Counted from the first letter of the stretch, positions 8,962 to 17,831 are shown. The stretch is DNA of 64,000 nucleotides from Halocynthiibacter namhaensis (GCF_000812685.1 NZ_JWIF01000056.1:434001-498000); one strand, 5' to 3'. A program made the numbers and translations. Notes: generated by a model from the letters alone, not told the origin.

Positions 8962-11412
8962 TTACGCCCGCAGACGTTCGTTGGCTGGATCCCAGAGCGG
9001 CTGGTCTTCCTGGACAACCGCTTTGCAGCGCTCGCCGTAGATCTCCACTTCCAATTCGGTACCAGGTGTCGCCAAATCCGCGCGCACCATGCCCAAAGCG
9101 ATGGATGCATTCACACGATATCCCCAGCCACCGGACGTGGTTTCACCGATGATTTCGCCGTCTTTCCAGATGCATGACATGTAAGGTGCGTCTGTGTCGC
9201 TGGCCTCAATGATGAGGGTGACAAAGCCTTTCTTAGCGCCTTGTTGCTTCTCGGCCTGGATCGCTGCTTTGCCGCGGAAATCCTGTGGCTTATCGAGTTT
9301 CACAAAACGCCCAAGGCCCCCTTCCAGCAGGGAATAATCGCTAGATAGATCGCCTTTCCATGCACGATAGCCTTTTTCCAGACGCAGACTGTCGAGCGCA
9401 TACATGCCAAACGGTTTCGCGCCAGCAGCTGTGATCGCTGTGTAAAGCGCGGCCTGGTTTTCGTTTAGGCAGTGCACTTCCCAGCCCAGTTCACCCGCGA
9501 AGGATACGCGCACCAAACGGCAAGGCGTACCGGCAACAACAGCATCCTGATGCGTCAGCCAACCAGAGGTCAGATCGGCCTCAACGCCCAGACCTTCGAA
9601 CATCTCGCGGGTTTTTGGCCCGGTCACGATCATGGTGCCCCATTCCGTCGTGTGGTCGGTCAGGGACAGACCCACAGGCAGGTCGTTTTTCAGCAGTTCA
9701 AAGTCATGCCACTGGGCAGTACCGGCGGTGATCATGGTGAAGTGATCTTCGGCGTGACGCATGCAAGACATCTCTGTCAGGATACGACCACGCGCGTCTG
9801 AGAAATAGACAAGGTTCATGCGGCCAGCCTTTGGCAGACCACCTGTCACCATGCCCCGCAGCCATTCGGCAGCACCTTCGCCTTCAAGGTTGAAGCGTGA
9901 GAAACCAGGCAGATCCAGAACGCCAACATTGTCACGCACGGCTTCGCATTCTTCCTTGATGCGCTGCGTCCAAGGGCCGGAACGCCCCCATGTGTGTGTC
10001 GCTTCAAGGGAGGTGTCATCACCAGCTTGGGCAAACCAGTTGGCACGCTCCCAACCATTATAGACACCATAAACCGCGCCATTGGCTTTGGTCATTTCAT
10101 GCACGGGGGACAGTTTCTTGTCACGGCCAGCTGGCCATTCGTGGCGTGGGAAGTGCATGGCGTATTCGTTGCCGTAAATTTCTACACCCTTTTGATTACA
10201 ATAGTCTTGGTCGGTGTAATCGGTATAACGGCGCGGATCGACAGACCACATGTCCCATTCCGTATGGCCATCCACGATCCATTCCGCCATGACTTTACCG
10301 GCACCACCACCCTGGGCGATGCCAAATGTGAAGACGCAGGCTTCGAACGCATTTTCCACACCAGGCATTGGACCGATCAGGGGCAGACCATCCGGTGCGT
10401 AGGGGATCGGGCCGTTGATGACGCTAGAGACGCCAGAAGTTTCCATCAGCGGCACACGCGCCATGGCGTCAACCATGATGTCTTCAATCCGGTCCAGATC
10501 TTCCTGCCACAGCTGGAAGCTGAAATCTTCGGGCATGGCGTCATCTGCATCCACCCAATGGGCTTTACAGTTTGGCTCATAAGGGCCGAGGTTATAGCCG
10601 TTCTTCTCCTGGCGTAGGTAATAAGACACATCCACGTCACGAATGAGGGGCAGTTTTTTGCCAGTTTCTTTGACATGGGCTTCGATCTCAGGGATCTGTT
10701 CGGTCAACAGATATTGGTGCTCCATCACCATCATCGGCACGGTGCGGCCGCCATATGGTTTGAACATCTCGCCGATACGCTGGGCATAATACCCGCCGGC
10801 GTTCACCACAAAATCACATTCAATATCACCTTTTTCGGTGTGAACGATCCAGGTTTTGTCTTCCTTCTGGGTCACGCCGGTGGCCGGGGTGAAGCGCAGG
10901 ATTTTTGCACCCATATCACGCGCGCCTTTTGCCAAGGCCTGTGTGACCTGTGCCGGGTCAATGTCACCATCGGATGGATCCCAAAGCACACCTTCCAGAT
11001 CATGTGTTTCCAAGAATGGATAGTGTTCTTTCGCCTGCTCAGGCGTCCAGATTTCCATCTTGATGCCTTGATAGCGCCCCATGGAACAGGCGCGCTCAAA
11101 TTCCTGCATACGTTCTTTTGTATGCGCCAAACGGATGGAACCCGTCTGGTGATAGTTCATGGGGTAGTCGACTTCTTCCGGAAGGCCTGAATACAACTCA
11201 GTAGAATACCGCTGCATGTTCATGATCGACCACGATGTCGAAAAAGTGGGCACGTTGCCAGCTGCGTGCCAGGTCGAGCCCGCGGTCAGCTCGTTCTTTT
11301 CAAGAAGAACACAATCGGTCCAGCCTTTCTTGGCGAGGTGATAGAGGCTGGAAGTCCCAACGATACCGCCACCGATAATAACCACACGTGCCTTTTTGGG
11401 GAAATCTGACAT
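8962..11412 (-). CDS. FAD-dependent dimethylglycine dehydrogenase-like protein with GcvT domain
   Basis: Second 816-residue amine dehydrogenase of the locus. The N-terminal FAD domain has GGGIVG at 14-19 and STWHAAG with His49 as the predicted covalent FAD attachment. The C-terminal GcvT-like region includes FAGELGWEVH and GMYALDSLRLEKGYRAWKGD. The domain layout matches the 5411-7861 protein, but the sequences differ widely outside the motifs, so these are diverged paralogues with probably different substrates. It lies 14 nt downstream of the GFA-family gene and 1 nt upstream of the AraC regulator start, so it is an operon member. Confidence 0.9.
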   Translation of the reverse strand: MSDFPKKARVVIIGGGIVGTSSLYHLAKKGWTDCVLLEKNELTAGSTWHAAGNVPTFSTSWSIMNMQRYSTELYSGLPEEVDYPMNYHQTGSIRLAHTKERMQEFERACSMGRYQGIKMEIWTPEQAKEHYPFLETHDLEGVLWDPSDGDIDPAQVTQALAKGARDMGAKILRFTPATGVTQKEDKTWIVHTEKGDIECDFVVNAGGYYAQRIGEMFKPYGGRTVPMMVMEHQYLLTEQIPEIEAHVKETGKKLPLIRDVDVSYYLRQEKNGYNLGPYEPNCKAHWVDADDAMPEDFSFQLWQEDLDRIEDIMVDAMARVPLMETSGVSSVINGPIPYAPDGLPLIGPMPGVENAFEACVFTFGIAQGGGAGKVMAEWIVDGHTEWDMWSVDPRRYTDYTDQDYCNQKGVEIYGNEYAMHFPRHEWPAGRDKKLSPVHEMTKANGAVYGVYNGWERANWFAQAGDDTSLEATHTWGRSGPWTQRIKEECEAVRDNVGVLDLPGFSRFNLEGEGAAEWLRGMVTGGLPKAGRMNLVYFSDARGRILTEMSCMRHAEDHFTMITAGTAQWHDFELLKNDLPVGLSLTDHTTEWGTMIVTGPKTREMFEGLGVEADLTSGWLTHQDAVVAGTPCRLVRVSFAGELGWEVHCLNENQAALYTAITAAGAKPFGMYALDSLRLEKGYRAWKGDLSSDYSLLEGGLGRFVKLDKPQDFRGKAAIQAEKQQGAKKGFVTLIIEASDTDAPYMSCIWKDGEIIGETTSGGWGYRVNASIALGMVRADLATPGTELEVEIYGERCKAVVQEDQPLWDPANERLRA

Positions 11413-11426
11413 GTTTTCTGTCCCTT

Positions 11427-11810
11427 TTAGTATGTATCAATTTGCTGCGCGTGGCAGCAGATGTCGTAGTAATCACCCTTGTCTTCGACAAAGATATGTT
11501 TCGCGGTTTTCAGCCCGGTTTCCCCGTCAAAAGTGCCCGCGCCGATGGATGTGTTGGGTTCGCTGTCCATTTGCCAGAACAGGCTTGATCCACAGTCCTG
11601 GCAAAACCCACGTCGCGCAGTTTCCGATGCGCGAAACCATTTCAGGCCAGCGTCATTGGTGATGATCAGCGCATCTGTTGCGACTTGCGTTGCCGCCCAG
11701 AAATGACCAGATGTTTTGCGGCATTGGGTGCAGTGGCAGGCAACAACCGGGCGCAATTCAGCACTGGTTTCATAAGTGACGGCGCCGCATTGGCAGGACC
11801 CTTTGTGCAT
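11427..11810 (-). CDS. GFA family protein (CENP-V/glutathione-dependent formaldehyde-activating-like)
   Basis: A 127-residue zinc protein with the full GFA cysteine set: Cys6 and Cys8 (SCQCGA), Cys25, Cys27 and Cys30 (CHCTQC), Cys70 and Cys73 (CQDCGSSLFW). Family founder Gfa was reported to speed formation of S-hydroxymethyl-glutathione, but that activity is disputed, so the call is to the family only. Its place beside a DMGDH-like enzyme, whose reaction can release formaldehyde, makes a formaldehyde link attractive. The true start is the ATG at 11810, overlapping the LysE stop as TAATG with GGAG 9 nt upstream. A 331-residue open frame running further upstream is an artefact. Confidence 0.88.
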   Translation of the reverse strand: MHKGSCQCGAVTYETSAELRPVVACHCTQCRKTSGHFWAATQVATDALIITNDAGLKWFRASETARRGFCQDCGSSLFWQMDSEPNTSIGAGTFDGETGLKTAKHIFVEDKGDYYDICCHAQQIDTY

Positions 11811-12436
11811 TATGATGTCTCCGGTTGTGGAATGTTGCTGAAGCCCAGAAGTATGCCGTAGATGATGAAACAGGCCGCCATAACGCGGCGAATCCAGACG
11901 TTGAACACTGCTTTCAGGGCCGCGCGACCAATGCCTGCGCCAAGGGCCGTGAAGCCAAGGTATGACAGGCCCGTCAGTGTCAGGGCTGTGGGCATGATGA
12001 CGATCATTTGGTTCCAGATGGGCACGCCGGGTTGAATGAATTGTGAAAACGCGGCCAGATATCCGGCAACACTTTTCGGGTTGATCACCGCAACCGCGAG
12101 GGCATGTAGATAGATATGCTTTGCCGGACGTTGAGCTGCCTTCACTGGCGTCTTTGCTGTAAGAAAACCTTTGATCCCCAGATAAATCAGGAACCCCGCG
12201 CCGATCAGTTTCGCGATGAAGAATGCCGTGGGCGAGGCTGTGATCAACGCAGTGACGCCCACGGCAGACAGGATCAAGAACAATGTCGCCTGTGTCAGGA
12301 TTGCCAGCACACCAGGCAGGGCGCGGGTGAACCCCAAGGTCATGCCGTTTGTGATGCAATTCACAGCGTTCGGTCCTGGCGTCGTTACGAAGACGATCCA
12401 GAAAAGTACGAAGATTGTCCAAGCTTCAAAGCTCAT
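11810..12436 (-). CDS. LysE/RhtB-family amino-acid exporter
   Basis: Inner-membrane exporter of 208 residues with about six hydrophobic helices. The RhtB signature TPGPNAVNCITNGMTLG lies near residues 19-35. The family exports amino acids or derivatives. In this operon it may relieve excess glycine or methylated glycine made during osmolyte breakdown, which is inference. It starts 10 nt after the XRE-cupin regulator stop and its TAA overlaps the ATG of the GFA gene. Confidence 0.9.
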   Translation of the reverse strand: MSFEAWTIFVLFWIVFVTTPGPNAVNCITNGMTLGFTRALPGVLAILTQATLFLILSAVGVTALITASPTAFFIAKLIGAGFLIYLGIKGFLTAKTPVKAAQRPAKHIYLHALAVAVINPKSVAGYLAAFSQFIQPGVPIWNQMIVIMPTALTLTGLSYLGFTALGAGIGRAALKAVFNVWIRRVMAACFIIYGILLGFSNIPQPETS

Positions 12437-12446
12437 GCACGCCCCC

Positions 12447-13019
12447 TCAATAGACCGGCGGTGCGATCACCCAGATCGCAACACAGGGTTCATCATGGGG
12501 GTTCATCCAGCGGTGTGGCTCACCTCGAATGCGAAAACTGTCGCCTGGGTGAATGGTGAAATACCGCCCGCCAATCCACAGGTCGAGCTTGCCTGAAATC
12601 ACATAACCTACCTCTTGGGTTGGGCGTGTGACGATTTCGGAAACTTCTGAATGGGGTTCAAAAACGGAATGCACCATTTCAAAGTCATCGGTCAGGTCAG
12701 GCGACAGAAGTTCTTCCACAAGGCCCGCAACACGTGACCCAATCGGGCGACGCGCGCCCTTGCGCACAACATATCCTTGTTCCTCAACAGGGGCGGGGCT
12801 TTGACCAAACAACATGGAAATTGGCACATCAAGCGCCGCGCCGATTTCACGCAGGTCAGAAACTGAGGGTTCGGATTTATCGCGCTCAACCTGGCTTAGC
12901 CACCCGACAGATTTTCCCAGCTTATCAGCCAAAGCCTGAAGTGTAAGATCACGCGACTTGCGCAGAGTGCGCAGATCGGCGCCAAGGCTTTGGCTGTTGT
13001 TCGGGTTCTCGTGACGCAC
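12447..13019 (-). CDS. XRE-family regulator with C-terminal cupin domain
   Basis: A 190-residue repressor-type protein: HTH_3 at residues about 12-68 (LTLQALADKLGKSVGWLSQV) and a cupin at about 105-185 that likely senses a small ligand. The frame is open to 13130, but the extra residues look non-coding; the GTG at 13019 with AGGA 6 nt upstream gives the normal family length. It is the first gene of a minus-strand operon with LysE, GFA, DMGDH-like and AraC genes. A nested four-half-site palindrome lies just upstream (13032-13070) and is the obvious autoregulatory site. The start codon choice is the main uncertainty. Confidence 0.88.
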   Translation of the reverse strand: MRHENPNNSQSLGADLRTLRKSRDLTLQALADKLGKSVGWLSQVERDKSEPSVSDLREIGAALDVPISMLFGQSPAPVEEQGYVVRKGARRPIGSRVAGLVEELLSPDLTDDFEMVHSVFEPHSEVSEIVTRPTQEVGYVISGKLDLWIGGRYFTIHPGDSFRIRGEPHRWMNPHDEPCVAIWVIAPPVY

Positions 13020-13031
13020 GTGGGATCCTGC

Positions 13032-13070
13032 CGTGAAGAATGTCGTGAAAATTTCACGCCTTTTTTCACG
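13032..13070. promoter_or_regulatory. Nested four-half-site operator upstream of the XRE-cupin regulator
   Basis: Half-site CGTGAA[AG] occurs at 13032-13038 and 13044-13050, and its inverse TTTCACG at 13052-13058 and 13064-13070. Same-direction copies are 12 bp apart and the whole array is symmetric about base 13051. The inner pair is a 7-1-7 palindrome. It lies 12-51 bp upstream of the GTG start. The geometry fits two cooperative dimers of the XRE-cupin protein repressing its own operon. Confidence 0.65.
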
Positions 13071-13163
13071 AATGCTGGAAAAACAGAGTCGGCGCAAGAA
13101 AAATCTTACGCCGCGCTGCGGCAAACCCACCGCCGGTTCAGGATTTCGTCTTTCCCAAAATAC

Positions 13164-13628
13164 TCAGGCGATGGCCTGTGCAAAACAATCTGACAATATA
13201 GACGTCAGTGCATCTGCATCATCTTGGGTAAAAGCATTTGGCTGATCGCTATCCAAATCAAACACCCCCAACAACGCGCCATCCCCATTGTAAACAGGCA
13301 AAACCAGCTCAGATCGGGTGGAACTGGCACAGGCGATATGGCCGGGGAAATCTTCCACATCAGGCACAAGCTGCACCTCACCTGTTTTCGCCGCAGCACC
13401 GCAAACACCACGGGTGAACGGGATCACAAGGCAGCCATGCCCACCTTGATAAGGGCCGATTTTCAACGTGTCATTGCCGACGCTGCGATAAAATCCGGTC
13501 CAATCAAAACGATCATCCGAATGATGCACCTCGCAAGCGACTGTCGCCATCAAGGCCACCGCATCTGTTTCGCCTTCGGTCAGACTGGCGATCACTGCCG
13601 CCAGCTCTTTGTAATTCACATGTGTCAT
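13164..13628 (-). CDS. Free methionine-(R)-sulfoxide reductase, GAF domain (fRMsr/MsrC)
   Basis: Reduces free L-methionine-R-sulfoxide in the cytoplasm using thioredoxin-type electrons. The 154-residue single GAF domain carries the three redox cysteines of the family: Cys66 (GHGC), Cys76 (GVCG) and Cys100 (HIAC). Their spacing of 10 and 24 equals Cys84/Cys94/Cys118 of the E. coli enzyme. The ATG at 13628 overlaps the thiolase TGA as ATGA, which sets the start; the longer frame to 13673 is the thiolase end read out of frame. It is translationally coupled to the thiolase although the pathways are unrelated. Confidence 0.9.
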   Translation of the reverse strand: MTHVNYKELAAVIASLTEGETDAVALMATVACEVHHSDDRFDWTGFYRSVGNDTLKIGPYQGGHGCLVIPFTRGVCGAAAKTGEVQLVPDVEDFPGHIACASSTRSELVLPVYNGDGALLGVFDLDSDQPNAFTQDDADALTSILSDCFAQAIA

Positions 13629-14809
13629 GGAAGCTCTATTGCAATCGCGGTCCCTTCGCCGCCCCCGATACATATCGCAGCGACACCGCGCTTCAAGCCA
13701 CGTTTTTCCAGCGCATTCAAAAGGGTCACGATAATGCGTGTGCCAGATGCGCCGATTGGGTGACCAAGGGCACAGGCGCCACCGTTCACATTCACTTTAT
13801 CGCGGGAAATCCCCATTTCATGCATGAAGGCCATCGGGACCACAGCGAAGGCCTCGTTTACTTCCCACAGGTCTACGTCATCCACGACCCAGCCCAGCTT
13901 TTTCAACAGTTTCTGCGCGGCAGGCACGGGCGCTGTTGAAAACCAAGCCGGGGCCTGAGCGTGGCTTGCATGCCCCAAAACCCGCGCGCGGATCTTCAGT
14001 CCAGCATCTTTTGCGGCATCTTCGGACGCCATAACCAAAGCAGCGGCCCCATCCGAAATCGAAGACGCATTTGCAGGCGTCACGGTGCCGTCTTTTTTGA
14101 AGGCAGGCTTCAGCTGAGGAATCTTCTCAGGGCGGGCTTTTGATGGCTGCTCGTCCGTACTGATCACCACATCACCTTTGCGGGTTTTCAGGGTCACGGG
14201 TACGATCTCCCCGTCAAAGGCTCCGGTTTTTTCCGCTTCCAAGGCGTTGGATAGGGATTTCAGCGCATATTCGTCCTGGGCTTCGCGGGTGAATTGGTAT
14301 TTCTCGGCGCAATCCTCGGCAAATGTACCCATCAAGCGGCCCTTGTCATAGGCATCTTCGAGACCATCTAGAAACATCGAATCTTGTACGTTTTGATGAC
14401 CGATTCGCGCGCCTTCGCGCATTTTGGGCAGCAGATAAGGCGCATTCGTCATACTTTCCATGCCTCCGGCGACCATGATGTCAGCACTGCCGCCCATGAT
14501 TTGATCATAACCAGACATGGCGGTTTTCATGCCGGATCCGCACATTTTGTTCAGCGTGCTGGCCGGAACTGCTTCGCCAAGACCTGCCGCAAAACCTGCC
14601 TGTCGTGCTGGCGCCTGTCCCTGCCCCGCAGGTAGGACACAACCCATCATAAGCTCTTCAACTTGTTCGGCTTTTGCTCCTGCATCGCGGAGGGCACCTG
14701 CAATTGCGGCCCCTCCTAACACAGATGCCTCACTGCCTGCAAAATCGCCCTGAAATCCACCCATGGGCGTGCGTGCAGCACCTGCGATAACGACTGTTCT
14801 CTGACTCAT
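13625..14809 (-). CDS. Acetyl-CoA C-acyltransferase (thiolase)
   Basis: Catalyses reversible condensation/cleavage of acetoacetyl-CoA or longer 3-ketoacyl-CoA. The 394-residue protein has nucleophile Cys90 (NKMCGSGMK), the NEAFA block, His in GGACALGHPIGASGTR and the C-terminal CIGGGEG cysteine. The start at 14809 has GGAG about 7 nt upstream and matches the usual N-terminus; the longer frame to 14944 adds unlikely sequence. Biosynthetic and degradative thiolases cannot be separated here. It shares a transcript with the fRMsr gene. Confidence 0.92.
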   Translation of the reverse strand: MSQRTVVIAGAARTPMGGFQGDFAGSEASVLGGAAIAGALRDAGAKAEQVEELMMGCVLPAGQGQAPARQAGFAAGLGEAVPASTLNKMCGSGMKTAMSGYDQIMGGSADIMVAGGMESMTNAPYLLPKMREGARIGHQNVQDSMFLDGLEDAYDKGRLMGTFAEDCAEKYQFTREAQDEYALKSLSNALEAEKTGAFDGEIVPVTLKTRKGDVVISTDEQPSKARPEKIPQLKPAFKKDGTVTPANASSISDGAAALVMASEDAAKDAGLKIRARVLGHASHAQAPAWFSTAPVPAAQKLLKKLGWVVDDVDLWEVNEAFAVVPMAFMHEMGISRDKVNVNGGACALGHPIGASGTRIIVTLLNALEKRGLKRGVAAICIGGGEGTAIAIELP

Positions 14810-14910
14810 GGGGGCTCTCCGATGATAAGTTGCATTTGATATGATTTTCATACCGGATGGTAAGGTTTGTCGTCTAGCCTGAACGTAACGACCCTTTAGC
14901 GGAGCGCAAA

Positions 14911-15255
14911 ATGGAACTGCAAACCGAAACACATGGCGAGACACTCGTCATTACAGCGTCTGGTGCACGAATCGATGCCGCCGGAGCAATTGACTTTAAA
15001 GACAAAATGCGAAAATTGACGGAATTTGGACCGGATAAGATTGAGCTGAATTTGGCAAGTGTTGAATTTATTGACAGTTCGGGATTGGGCGCAGTTGTCG
15101 CATCCATGAAGCAATTGCCAATGGGCAAGACGTTATGCCTTTTAGACCTAACACCAACGGTCGCAAAGGTGTTTCGCCTGACGCGAATGGATTCAGTCTT
15201 TGAAATTCGCACCAGCAATGCAACTGACGGGGATACGCGGGTAAATGCATCGTGA
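14911..15255 (+). CDS. STAS-domain anti-sigma factor antagonist
   Basis: A 114-residue SpoIIAA/RsbV-type protein. The phospho-acceptor block FIDSSGLGAVV has serines at 56-57. In partner switching the unphosphorylated form binds the anti-sigma kinase and frees a sigma factor. GGAG lies 8 nt before the ATG. The next gene, overlapping by 11 nt, encodes an RsbW-like kinase, so the pair is a classic antagonist/kinase module. No PP2C phosphatase or sigma gene is adjacent. Confidence 0.9.
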   Translation: MELQTETHGETLVITASGARIDAAGAIDFKDKMRKLTEFGPDKIELNLASVEFIDSSGLGAVVASMKQLPMGKTLCLLDLTPTVAKVFRLTRMDSVFEIRTSNATDGDTRVNAS

Positions 15256-15754
15256 TAACCAACTCGGTTCTTTATATTCCAAAAACACCGAGACCGACAC
15301 AAATCCTAGGCAATATTCAGAACTGAGATTGTTTTTTCAGAGTGAACCACTTGCAGTCCGCCGGGCGCTGGAAAGCATACTAAGCGGTCTGGGGCACTTG
15401 GATCTGAATCAAGATGACTGTGGCACTGTTGAGCTGGTGCTGGCGGAAGTTATGAACAATATCGTGGAACACGCATATGCAGGTGAGCGCTCGGGTGTCA
15501 TTGAATTGCATATATCAGGGACCAGTCGAGGCCTATTTTGTACAGTCATTGATGATGGTCTGCCGATGCCAGACGGAAACCCTCCAATGGGAAAACAGCA
15601 TGATCTGAGTTGTTCAAGGGAAGATTTGCCGGAAGGTGGCTTTGGTTGGATGCTAATCCGTGAATTGGCGGACGAGTTGGGATACGAACGCGACGGCGAT
15701 AAAAACAAACTAACGTTTCTGCTCAATGTTGAACGCACGATCCTGACCAGTTGA
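15245..15754 (+). CDS. RsbW-like anti-sigma factor kinase (HATPase_c)
   Basis: GHKL-type ATP-binding protein of 169 residues. The N-box ELVLAEVMNNIVEHAY (residues 63-78) and the later DDGLPMP and GGFGWMLIREL blocks are the nucleotide-binding elements. The family phosphorylates the STAS antagonist on serine and holds a sigma factor inactive. The ATG at 15245 overlaps the STAS gene by 11 nt. The first 25 residues are poorly conserved in character, so a later start is possible, though I see no better one in frame. Confidence 0.88.
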   Translation: MHRDNQLGSLYSKNTETDTNPRQYSELRLFFQSEPLAVRRALESILSGLGHLDLNQDDCGTVELVLAEVMNNIVEHAYAGERSGVIELHISGTSRGLFCTVIDDGLPMPDGNPPMGKQHDLSCSREDLPEGGFGWMLIRELADELGYERDGDKNKLTFLLNVERTILTS

Positions 15755-15851
15755 ATGCCCACGATCTTGCGTGACAAATAAAAACCTATCTCCGGTCTCT
15801 TGCACTTCGGTTTGACACCGCGCATGCTTTCCGCCATCTGGGGGATGATTA

Positions 15852-17432
15852 ATGCGTGATTTTCAATTGCCGGGGCGCTCATCAGTTTTTGCAAGCAATG
15901 GCATGTGTGCGACATCGCACCCGCTTGCTGCAAAGGTAGCTATCCAGATTCTTGAAGCCGGGGGGAATGCCGTTGACGCGGCAATCGCAGCGGGCGTTCT
16001 GCTTGGAATTTGCGAACCCCAGATGACCGGAATTGGGGGGGATTGTTTTGTTCTACTCAACCCCGGGCCAGGTAAAGAAACCGTTGGGTTGAATGGCTCC
16101 GGTCGATCACCCGCTGGTCTGAACGCCGAGGCGTTGCGTGAACAGGGGCTGGACAACATTCCCGTACGGGGCGTTGAAACAATCACAATTCCTGGGGCTG
16201 TTGACGCATTTTGCCGCTTGTCGATGGATTGGGGGCGATTGGGGTTGAAAGCCTGTCTTGCGCCAGCCATTCACTATGCGGACGCAGGTGTTCCGGTCGC
16301 ATCGCGTACTGCTTTTGATTGGGTGGGGCTTACGGATGCCCTAAACGGCACTGCAAGATCCGATTTTCTTTTTGATGGTAGGGCGCCTCGACCGGGACAA
16401 ATTTTTCGATCTCCTAAGCAAGCCGAAGCTTTGCGCCGCATTGCGATGGAAGGCCGTGCTGGATTTTACGAGGGTGAGGTCGCAGAAGATTTAGTCGCGT
16501 CGCTGCGCGCCCTTGGCGGTAGTCACACGCTTGACGATTTTGCTGAGAATACTTGTGACTACACAACGCCGATTTCGGGGAGTTACAAGTCGGTCGATTT
16601 GGTTGAGCATCCACCAAATGGTCAGGGCGCGACTGCGATTTTGATGAATAATATTTTGGCACAATTCGACGTGGCAGATATGGACCCATGGGGCAGTGAA
16701 CGCGCGCATCTTGAGGCAGAAGCATGTAAATTGGCATATGACGCACGCAACCGATTTATTGCGGACCCCAGCGAGGTTTCGCAGGTCGACCACATGTTGT
16801 CGACGGCCACATCGGATAAGCTTGCTGCGTTGATTGATCCGAAACGTGCAATGCATAACCCGTATAAGATTTCGGAGCAGGTGCACAAAGACACGGTATA
16901 TCTTACGGTCGTAGATAAAGATTTGATGTCGGTATCGCTAATTTATTCAATTTTTCACGGATTTGGTGCGGGGGTGAGTTCGGACAAATTTGGGATCATC
17001 TTCCAGAACCGGGGCGCTGGGTTTACCCTTGAAAAGGGCCATCCAAATGAAGCTGGGCCGGGCAAGCGACCCATGCATACGATTATTCCTGGAATGTTGG
17101 AACGGGCTGGGGAAGTGATCATGCCGTTCGGGGTTATGGGGGGGGCGTATCAACCTAATGGCCATGCGAGGTTTGTCTCGAATATGGTCGATTTCGGGTT
17201 GGATCCACAATCTGCGCTAGATGCACCGCGCAGCTTTGCGGACGAAGGTGTGCTGAAGGTCGAACGCGGGTATTCAGATTTGGTACGCGCACAGTTGACT
17301 GATCTTGGACATAAAGTGGTTGTGCCAGACGGCCCATTGGGCGGGGGGCAAGCCATTCGGATTGACCATGAAGCCGGTGTGTTGGAAGGTGCGTCAGATC
17401 CACGAAAAGATGGCTGTGCTATCGGATATTAA
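15852..17432 (+). CDS. Gamma-glutamyltransferase family protein (N-terminal nucleophile hydrolase)
   Basis: Cleaves or transfers gamma-glutamyl groups, for example from glutathione. The 526-residue precursor should self-cleave before Thr348 in KDTVYLTVVD, giving large and small subunits. The GGGQAIRID block is near the C-terminus. No signal peptide is visible, so this is probably a cytoplasmic member of the YwrD/acylase-like branch. GGCGGDCFVLL-type sequence near residue 60 is also family-typical. A rhodanese gene follows 9 nt downstream, suggesting a two-gene operon linked to sulfur/thiol metabolism. Confidence 0.9.
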   Translation: MRDFQLPGRSSVFASNGMCATSHPLAAKVAIQILEAGGNAVDAAIAAGVLLGICEPQMTGIGGDCFVLLNPGPGKETVGLNGSGRSPAGLNAEALREQGLDNIPVRGVETITIPGAVDAFCRLSMDWGRLGLKACLAPAIHYADAGVPVASRTAFDWVGLTDALNGTARSDFLFDGRAPRPGQIFRSPKQAEALRRIAMEGRAGFYEGEVAEDLVASLRALGGSHTLDDFAENTCDYTTPISGSYKSVDLVEHPPNGQGATAILMNNILAQFDVADMDPWGSERAHLEAEACKLAYDARNRFIADPSEVSQVDHMLSTATSDKLAALIDPKRAMHNPYKISEQVHKDTVYLTVVDKDLMSVSLIYSIFHGFGAGVSSDKFGIIFQNRGAGFTLEKGHPNEAGPGKRPMHTIIPGMLERAGEVIMPFGVMGGAYQPNGHARFVSNMVDFGLDPQSALDAPRSFADEGVLKVERGYSDLVRAQLTDLGHKVVVPDGPLGGGQAIRIDHEAGVLEGASDPRKDGCAIGY

Positions 17433-17441
17433 GGGTTAGAT

Positions 17442-17831
17442 ATGACAATTACACCACTTCAAGACATGTTGGATAACGCACGTGCCAACATCACCACGCT
17501 TTCGATAGACGCGGCACGCCAAGATGTCGCCGAAGGGCGGGCGCTGCTTGTGGATATTCGTGATATCCGCGAATTGCAACGTGAAGGTCGCATCGAGAAT
17601 GCCTTTCATGCGCCGCGGGGCATGTTAGAATTTTGGGTCGCACCGGACAGCCCATATTTTAAGCCGCAACTTGCCGATGGCAAAACGTTGATTTTGTTTT
17701 GTGCGTCGGCTTGGCGCTCGGCGCTTAGTGCAAAGACCCTGCAAGATATGGGGCTTGAGAACGTTGCTGAATTGGACGGTGGCTTTAAAGCATGGAAGGC
17801 TGCGGGATTGCCGATTGAAACAACGGACTAG
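17442..17831 (+). CDS. Rhodanese-like domain protein
   Basis: Single rhodanese domain of 129 residues with active-site loop CASAWRS (Cys87) and the upstream VDIRDIREL motif. Such proteins carry persulfide sulfur; the acceptor is unknown. It follows the gamma-glutamyltransferase gene by 9 nt. Its TAG stop lies in the same CTAG tetramer as the TAG stop of convergent hspQ. Confidence 0.9.
   Translation: MTITPLQDMLDNARANITTLSIDAARQDVAEGRALLVDIRDIRELQREGRIENAFHAPRGMLEFWVAPDSPYFKPQLADGKTLILFCASAWRSALSAKTLQDMGLENVAELDGGFKAWKAAGLPIETTD

Noticed and set aside
11427-12422. 331-residue fusion protein ending in a GFA domain
   Set aside because: The first 200 residues are the LysE gene read in another frame. 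The TAATG junction and GGAG at 11810 mark the real GFA start.
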